50,495 nucleotides of DNA from NCBI GenBank assembly GCA_017441825.1, contig JAFRVD010000031.1, positions 1 through 50,495 of the forward strand, given 5' to 3'. Positions 48,062 to 50,495 of this stretch are shown here, piece after piece. The stretch is from Lachnospiraceae bacterium. Its GTDB lineage: Bacteria > Bacillota > Clostridia > Lachnospirales > Lachnospiraceae. The notes under the pieces are model-generated. The model was not told the DNA's origin, ran no database searches, and worked only from the letters and a program-made list of their open reading frames with translations. The number at the start of each line of letters is the position of its first letter. The stretch's first letter is position 1. A program made the translations under genes and the position numbers.

Positions 48062-48102
48062 TAGCGTACAGTCAATATTTGAGAAAATTGACAAAACGCT
48101 AA
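48061..48102. promoter_or_regulatory. abiE operator 2 (inverted repeat)
   Basis: TTAGCGTACAGTCAA (48061-48075) and TTGACAAAACGCTAA (48088-48102) are complementary at 12 of 15 positions with the same 12-bp centre as operator 1. The 19 bases ending TTGACAAAACGCT are identical in both operators. Its right arm runs into the ribosome site AAAGGAGG. Confidence 0.75.
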
Positions 48103-48116
48103 AGGAGGTGTCAGGG

Positions 48117-48833
48117 ATGTGGACAGATCAGGCACTACTAAAACTTTCTGATAAAACCACATATTGTCGAGATGATCTGTTTCACGCATTGCTGAGTGAA
48201 AAGACGGATTTGAGCGACAGCGCATTCCGGTGGACGCTATATAATCTGCTTCAGGAGCAAAAGATTTTCAGGACAGATTACGACACCTACGTAACAGTTA
48301 AGCCTGCGGTTCTTCCGGTATATAGGCCGTACTATTCAGAAAAAGCAAATGCTCTGATGGAAAAGTTTTTGGAGCAGTATCCAGAGCTGGGGTTTGTTGT
48401 ATTTGAGAGCGTGCTCCTCAATGAGTTTCTGAACCACCAGATTGCCCAGAACACGATATATTTACAGGTCGAAAAAGATGTAAGTTCTTATATTTTCGAT
48501 AACCTTCAGGAAGAATATGCCGGAAGCGTGCTGTACAGGCCGGGGAAAAAGGATTTTGACAGATACTGGACTAGGGATTGCATCGTGGTACTGGATTTGA
48601 TCAGCCAGGCTCCTTTGTCACAGGACAGGCCACATGAAATAACGATTGAAAAAATGTTGGTTGATATCATAGCTGAGAAGAGTATGTCGGCAACCTTCAG
48701 CCCTTCGGAAATCCCGTTCGTGTATGAGAATGTTATGAGAAGCTACCAGGTTGACAAGCGGAAAATGAACAGATACGCCGGGAGAAGGGGAAAGGCATCG
48801 CAGATAAAGAAATACGCAGGGAGCGCAGATTAA
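48117..48833 (+). CDS. AbiEi-like antitoxin/transcriptional regulator
   Basis: A 238-residue protein placed as the antitoxin gene of an AbiE-type (type IV) toxin-antitoxin pair. The N-terminus (LSDKTTYCRDDLFHALL...FRWTLYNLLQEQKIFRTDYDTYVTV) has the winged-helix pattern of AbiEi regulators. The C-terminal half (VFESVLLNEFLNHQ, DIIAEKSMSATFS) resembles the DUF6577 / AbiEi C-terminal class, though I rate the family match as moderate. ATG 48117 is spaced 8 bases from AAAGGAGG; GTG 48108 overlaps that site. It probably represses its own promoter through the two inverted repeats. The next gene starts directly after its stop. Confidence 0.72.
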   Translation: MWTDQALLKLSDKTTYCRDDLFHALLSEKTDLSDSAFRWTLYNLLQEQKIFRTDYDTYVTVKPAVLPVYRPYYSEKANALMEKFLEQYPELGFVVFESVLLNEFLNHQIAQNTIYLQVEKDVSSYIFDNLQEEYAGSVLYRPGKKDFDRYWTRDCIVVLDLISQAPLSQDRPHEITIEKMLVDIIAEKSMSATFSPSEIPFVYENVMRSYQVDKRKMNRYAGRRGKASQIKKYAGSAD

Positions 48834-49892
48834 ATGTTATCAAAAGATATGTACACAGGCGGGTATATTCAGAGTCTGCATGAACGAACCGGAAATGATC
48901 CGGCATTGCTGGAAAGGGTGATATATGCCTTCGGCCTATTAGAAGCCATCAGGAGAGTAGAGCTTCCGTTCTGCTTCAAGGGAGGGACGTCCCTCATGTT
49001 GCTTCTGGATCATCCGAAACGGCTCAGTACCGATATTGATATTATCGTTAAACCTGGGACAGACATAGACGATTACATCAGAAAAGCGGGAGAAATCTTC
49101 CCGTTCATTGATGTGGAAGAACATATCCGTGTCGGAAAGAACAATATTGAAAAGAGGCACTTCCGGTTCAAATACAATTCACCGAAAAGTGGCAGGGATG
49201 TTACAATCCTACTTGATGTCCTGTTTGAGGATATCCAGTACAGCGCAACTATTGAACGTCCGATAAAAAATGAGCTGCTTCTCACGGAAGGGAACGATCT
49301 GTCTGTCATCATTCCAGATGTAAACGGAATCCTCGGAGACAAGCTAACTGCGTTCGCACCTCATACCACGGGCATTCCGTTCGGTGTGACCAAGGAATTG
49401 GAAATAATAAAGCAGCTATTTGACTGCGGCTTGCTTTTTGATGCCATGAATGATTACGGAGAGGTGCGTTCTTCCTATGACAGAATAGTGAAATCGGAGT
49501 TGGGATACAGAGGCCTGACGATTCCAACTGAGGAAGTCCTGAAGGATACCATAAAGGGCAGTCTGTGCATTACCAGTCGTGGGCAGTCACATGGAGAAGA
49601 GTATTCCTATTACAAAGATGGAATCTTCCGGGTACGGAACCATATACTTGGCGGTAAGTTCAGTGGAGAGATTGCAGGAGCTTATGCAAGCAGAGTGTTA
49701 TACCTGGCTTCTTCCATGCTGGTCGGCAGCGGTTCCGTCACGAAGATAACTGATCCGTCGGATTATACAGGACAGAAGGTTGAACTGCCGAAACCCAAGA
49801 GTTTTTCATATCTTCGCATTGTAGATCCGACTGCTTATGGCTATGTTGTTGAAGCAGGAAAACTGCTGCAGGGAACAGAGTTTGCCGGGTAA
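48834..49892 (+). CDS. AbiEii-type nucleotidyltransferase toxin
   Basis: A 352-residue nucleotidyltransferase of the AbiEii / MenT group, toxins that block growth, some by adding nucleotides to tRNA 3' ends. The catalytic motif is intact: FKGGTSLMLLL (Gly-Gly-Thr-Ser at residues 50-53) followed by RLSTDIDIIV with the metal-binding Asp67 and Asp69, and DVTILLDVLFED with the third acidic strand. FGVTKELEIIKQLFDCGLLFDAM corresponds to the later Lys/Asp helix. It starts on the base after the abiEi stop, the usual coupling. AT content is clearly higher than in the core genes, supporting transfer. Confidence 0.85.
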   Translation: MLSKDMYTGGYIQSLHERTGNDPALLERVIYAFGLLEAIRRVELPFCFKGGTSLMLLLDHPKRLSTDIDIIVKPGTDIDDYIRKAGEIFPFIDVEEHIRVGKNNIEKRHFRFKYNSPKSGRDVTILLDVLFEDIQYSATIERPIKNELLLTEGNDLSVIIPDVNGILGDKLTAFAPHTTGIPFGVTKELEIIKQLFDCGLLFDAMNDYGEVRSSYDRIVKSELGYRGLTIPTEEVLKDTIKGSLCITSRGQSHGEEYSYYKDGIFRVRNHILGGKFSGEIAGAYASRVLYLASSMLVGSGSVTKITDPSDYTGQKVELPKPKSFSYLRIVDPTAYGYVVEAGKLLQGTEFAG

Positions 49893-50340
49893 GAAATATT
49901 GCGTTGATATATTCCCGACAACAGGCGTACTTGTAGATATGTTTCCGCATACGGCTGACATCCATATTGGTGTCTCGGGGCAGTATGGGATGTTTTGGTT
50001 AATAAGTTTTCGGCGTATCTTTATGAGGCAGAAAAGGCAAGGCGCGGGAAGTCAAGATTAAGGACGAGACACTGCCCGGTATCGAACAGGACATTCTGTC
50101 AGGAAAAATATCTTCACAAAGCTTATTTATAGAATAGTATAACGAAAATGAATAGTGACGAACAAATACCATTGAAGGACGAACATATATTTTTTAATCA
50201 AGTCAAAATTTATCCAGACTATACAGCTTATGTATTTGGGGGGTATGCGGTTAAGAAATTTAATTCTTTTGGGTGACAATTTGGGTGACAGTAAAAGATG
50301 ATGGTGCCGTAACCCGCACTCCTTATGCTATTCATCGAGC
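49893..50340 (+). other. Gene remnants at the end of the island
   Basis: No complete gene is supported. Short frames hold VDMFPHT (about 49935-49955), which resembles the end of RlmD-type rRNA methyltransferases, and VKIKDETLPGIEQDILSGK (about 50053-50110, ending at a stop at 50137), which looks like a genuine protein end of unknown family. A 42-codon frame at 50148-50276 has no ribosome site. GGGTGAC occurs twice at 50271-50289. The area reads as debris of earlier insertions. Confidence 0.45.
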
Positions 50341-50345
50341 GCGCC

Positions 50346-50388
50346 CCTCCTAAGAGGCAGGTCGGAGGTTCGAATCCCCTCGTGGACG
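50346..50388 (+). repeat. Attachment-site repeat, right copy
   Basis: Repeats 47312-47354 (tRNA-Arg 3' half) with one mismatch. The bases before it do not form the 5' anticodon stem, so this is not a complete tRNA but the other junction of the island. Confidence 0.8.
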
Positions 50389-50399
50389 CCAGAAATCCC

Positions 50400-50453
50400 A
50401 GGAATTCCATTAGCAAATCGCCGTCGATTTTAGCAAAATGGGATTCCTTTTTT
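50400..50453 (+). terminator. Second tRNA-type terminator with the conserved inner loop
   Basis: AGGAATTCCAT (50400-50410) pairs with ATGGGATTCCT (50438-50448, one G-T), then T6. The interior TTAGCAAATCG and CGATTTTAGCAAAA match the terminator at 47360-47423 although the outer stem differs. Confidence 0.8.
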
Positions 50454-50495
50454 ATGCTCTGAAGGATCCGCAGTGAGAAGAGTGTCCGTTACGCC

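Noticed and set aside
50228-50416. Minus-strand frame containing STRGFEPPTCLLGG
   Set aside because: This is the familiar false protein read from the antisense of a tRNA T-arm region; it covers the right attachment repeat.

Overview
The window is about 50 kb of a GC-rich (roughly 55-58 %) Gram-positive, Clostridia-type chromosome. The gene set (MecA, Hsp33, a DnaD/DnaI helicase-loading pair, YerC, a DUF3881-like protein, desulfoferrodoxin for an anaerobe, a GPH sugar symporter) best fits the Lachnospiraceae or a close relative; this is an inference from gene content. Promoters are mostly sigma-A type with 17 bp spacing and many genes overlap as ATGA/GTGA, so translational coupling is common.

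Layout. 1-7.5 kb: 3' part of galE, a small acidic membrane protein, a flavin reductase/desulfoferrodoxin pair, a Gfo/Idh/MocA oxidoreductase with a TIM-barrel isomerase, murA and a metallo-beta-lactamase-fold hydrolase. 7.5-15.3 kb: mecA, an unknown membrane protein, a methyltransferase-hslO pair, a cold-shock protein, a polytopic membrane protein and a zinc-ribbon/TPM-domain pair. 15.4-22 kb: a carbohydrate locus with an intracellular GH5 enzyme, an AraC regulator, an uncharacterised propeller-like protein, a GPH symporter and an isomerase; the GH5 gene is bracketed by palindromic repeats. 22-32.6 kb: plsC, asnS, an SbcD-like protein that has lost its nuclease motifs, a membrane-anchored YhaN-like ATPase, an ABC-F protein, a TraX-like protein, a lipoprotein, nth, a 39-residue microprotein, a PurM-like fragment and trmL. 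32.7-36 kb, minus strand: dnaD-like, dnaI-like and prs. 36.4-47.1 kb: yerC, a polar amino-acid ABC importer, queA, a 23S-type pseudouridine synthase, ligA, a SemiSWEET-like protein, an M20 amidohydrolase, serS and a DUF3881-like gene. 47.2-50.5 kb: tRNA-Arg(CCT) followed by a lower-GC island with recombinase debris and an AbiE-type toxin-antitoxin pair, closed by a 43-bp repeat of the tRNA 3' half.

The points most worth a second look are: (1) two arrays of three directly abutting DnaA-box-like 9-mers, plus a seventh copy, between divergent promoters of the dnaD-dnaI-prs operon and yerC; (2) a pseudo-nuclease/ATPase pair derived from the SbcCD/YhaO-YhaN type; (3) a tRNA-Arg island carrying an AbiE system with two inverted-repeat operators on its promoter; (4) several families of intergenic palindromes and 33-35 bp tandem duplications of ribosome-binding or stop regions; and (5) an overlooked 39-residue membrane microprotein overlapped by four bases on both sides. 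No CRISPR array or rRNA was seen, and no intact integrase or transposase gene.
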